This document shows, piece after piece, positions 6,247 through 7,063 of a stretch of 7,063 bases of DNA. The notes beneath the pieces are model-generated. The model did no database searches. It was not told the origin of the DNA and saw only the letters and a program-made list of their open reading frames with translations. Position 1 is the stretch's first letter. Each line of letters opens with the position of its first letter. The stretch comes from Oscillospiraceae bacterium (GTDB lineage: Bacteria; Bacillota; Clostridia; Oscillospirales; Acutalibacteraceae): contig JAQWBK010000049.1 in assembly GCA_028706415.1 (NCBI GenBank), forward strand, positions 1 through 7,063, written 5' to 3'. The position numbers and the translations under genes were made by a program.

Positions 6247-6888
6247 CTAGACTTTTGAATACCCATAACTGTTGACAATTGCATCAATCTTCCGCTTGTT
6301 CTTACACATTTTGCATTCCATTGTGGGCATGGAATTATATTCGGGAATATCTTCCTCGGTAAAAATGGCGTTGACCGGCAGATCGTGCGATTCACGAATT
6401 GCACTGAAAACAGCAGCTATACCCACAAGACGACCGCTGTAATATTGCAGACAATCAATTGAACGGTTGATAGTTTTTCCGGTTGAGGCCGAAGCAATAA
6501 GAAGGAGTATATTTTTGCCCCAAACCATTTTCTGAGTATTATCGCGGAAAATCATTTGATTATTTGAATTTAGCTCGGGTGTAAGGACACAAATATCGTT
6601 TCCGCTGTTCATTATAAGAGTACCCGATTGTGCCAGAGCATCTGCAAGAAAAGCGCCCACCATTTCGGTCCCTTCAAGACATATGATGGTGTCAATCGGG
6701 GTGGAGGTTAAATATTGCTTTGCAAGCTCTTCCGCCGCAGCTTTCGCCATTTTGTGACGACTTTTGATACTTGTTAAATCAACATAATAATTAACATGGG
6801 AATGGTTGGTGGCAAAATGCCCCGGAATTAATCCAATCTTGATGTTTTTGCTAGCCTTTGATCGAATCTCTTGAAGCCGAGTTTCCAT
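6247..6888 (-). CDS. PyrE-like (orotate phosphoribosyltransferase-type) type I phosphoribosyltransferase homologue
   Basis: This 213-residue protein has a type I PRTase-like fold. IDTIICLEGTEMVGAFLADAL (65-85) fits the early strand-helix of the fold, and KNILLLIASASTGKTINRSI (125-144) takes the place of the PRPP-binding loop. In canonical members that loop is hydrophobic-D/E-D-x-x-T-x-G; here the acidic pair is replaced by I131-A132 while T136, G137 and T139 remain. My recollection is that clostridial proteins annotated as orotate phosphoribosyltransferase share this ASATTGKT-type loop, so it is probably a family trait rather than decay. A C-terminal CKMC (C192, C195) may bind zinc. The start at 6888 is preferred over the in-frame ATG at 6921: AGGAGG lies 6 nt upstream, whereas 6921 would fall almost at the transcription start. 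Substrate and catalytic ability are uncertain. Confidence 0.78.
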   Translation of the reverse strand: METRLQEIRSKASKNIKIGLIPGHFATNHSHVNYYVDLTSIKSRHKMAKAAAEELAKQYLTSTPIDTIICLEGTEMVGAFLADALAQSGTLIMNSGNDICVLTPELNSNNQMIFRDNTQKMVWGKNILLLIASASTGKTINRSIDCLQYYSGRLVGIAAVFSAIRESHDLPVNAIFTEEDIPEYNSMPTMECKMCKNKRKIDAIVNSYGYSKV

Positions 6889-6894
6889 ATTGCG

Positions 6895-6900
6895 CCTCCT
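6895..6900 (-). promoter_or_regulatory. Ribosome binding site fixing the phosphoribosyltransferase start
   Basis: A consensus AGGAGG on the minus strand lies 6 nt before the ATG at 6888. It shows that the eleven codons between 6921 and 6888 are leader rather than protein. Confidence 0.85.
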
Positions 6901-6935
6901 CAGATGTTGCCATATAGGCAATCTTCTTTTTATTT

Positions 6936-6964
6936 ATTTTAACATATTTATCGTCCAGTATCAA
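6936..6964 (-). promoter_or_regulatory. Sigma-A-type promoter of the phosphoribosyltransferase gene
   Basis: On the minus strand TTGATA (6959-6964) and TAAAAT (6936-6941) are separated by exactly 17 bp, each matching consensus at five of six positions. Transcription would start near 6929, about 40 nt before the ATG at 6888. It is the best promoter in the window and sits just downstream of the 21-bp repeat array. Confidence 0.75.
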
Positions 6965-6987
6965 CTTCTTATTTGCAGAACGACTAA

Positions 6988-7063
6988 GCAAATTGAAAAA
7001 GGGTTGCAGCAAATTGAAAAAGGGTTGCAGCAAATTGAAAAAGGGTTGCAGCAAGTTGAAAAA
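6988..7063. repeat. 21-bp tandem repeat array, cut by the window edge
   Basis: Three identical 21-bp units (6988-7008, 7009-7029, 7030-7050) are followed by a partial fourth with one A-to-G change (7051-7063). Each unit consists of GCAAATTGA, an A-run with GGG, and TTGCA; each junction forms the 9-bp palindrome TTGC-A-GCAA. The A5 runs end at 7000, 7021, 7042 and 7063, spaced 21 bp apart, which equals two helical turns. The array lies 23 bp upstream of the -35 of the phosphoribosyltransferase promoter. It could be bent upstream DNA, a set of binding sites, or the end of a repetitive coding region lying mostly outside the window. Confidence 0.8.

Noticed and set aside
6851..7054. 67-residue minus-strand frame with LQPFFNL repeats
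   Set aside because: It runs through the promoter at 6936-6964 and overlaps the start of the phosphoribosyltransferase. The repetitive part is simply the 21-bp array read in a third direction, and it has no family resemblance.

Overview
The window looks like chromosomal housekeeping DNA of a low-to-moderate GC Firmicute, most likely a member of the Clostridia (an Oscillospiraceae/Ruminococcaceae-like organism is my best guess). This rests on the dgt-dnaG-rpoD gene order, strong AGGAGG-type ribosome binding sites, a short four-cysteine L31 protein and a clostridial-type PyrE-like phosphoribosyltransferase. The placement is inferred from gene content and was not computed. All seven genes lie on the minus strand, so transcription runs from the right edge to the left.

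In transcription order, the right edge (about 6988-7063) is a 21-bp tandem repeat array that continues outside the window. It is followed by a well-formed sigma-A-type promoter (6936-6964) for a PyrE-like phosphoribosyltransferase (6247-6888). Next come rpmE (ribosomal protein L31, 5902-6111, with its own likely promoter), a strong 9-bp hairpin, and a yigZ/IMPACT-family gene (5216-5836). A 285-bp intergenic region (4931-5215) with no convincing gene but several short dyads leads into the second cluster: dgt-like HD triphosphohydrolase (3908-4930), dnaG primase (2082-3845), rpoD primary sigma factor (786-2030) and an Rrf2-family regulator with a cysteine cluster (298-750).

The second cluster is a version of the classical macromolecular synthesis operon. 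A dNTP-hydrolysing enzyme, the replication primase and the housekeeping sigma factor are linked, tying nucleotide pools, replication initiation on the lagging strand and transcription together. The unusual part is the Rrf2-type, probably Fe-S-sensing, regulator as the last gene, only 35 bp behind rpoD. Downstream of it (28-186) is a roughly 157-bp palindromic, MITE-like element with perfect 17-18 bp terminal inverted repeats and nested internal stems.

I see no CRISPR array, tRNA, rRNA, toxin-antitoxin pair, phage gene or complete insertion sequence. There is no clear new multi-gene system. The points most worth a second look are the MITE-like element, the phased 21-bp repeats upstream of a promoter, the Rrf2 gene placed in the sigma operon, the dyad-rich dgt leader, and the non-canonical PRPP loop of the phosphoribosyltransferase.
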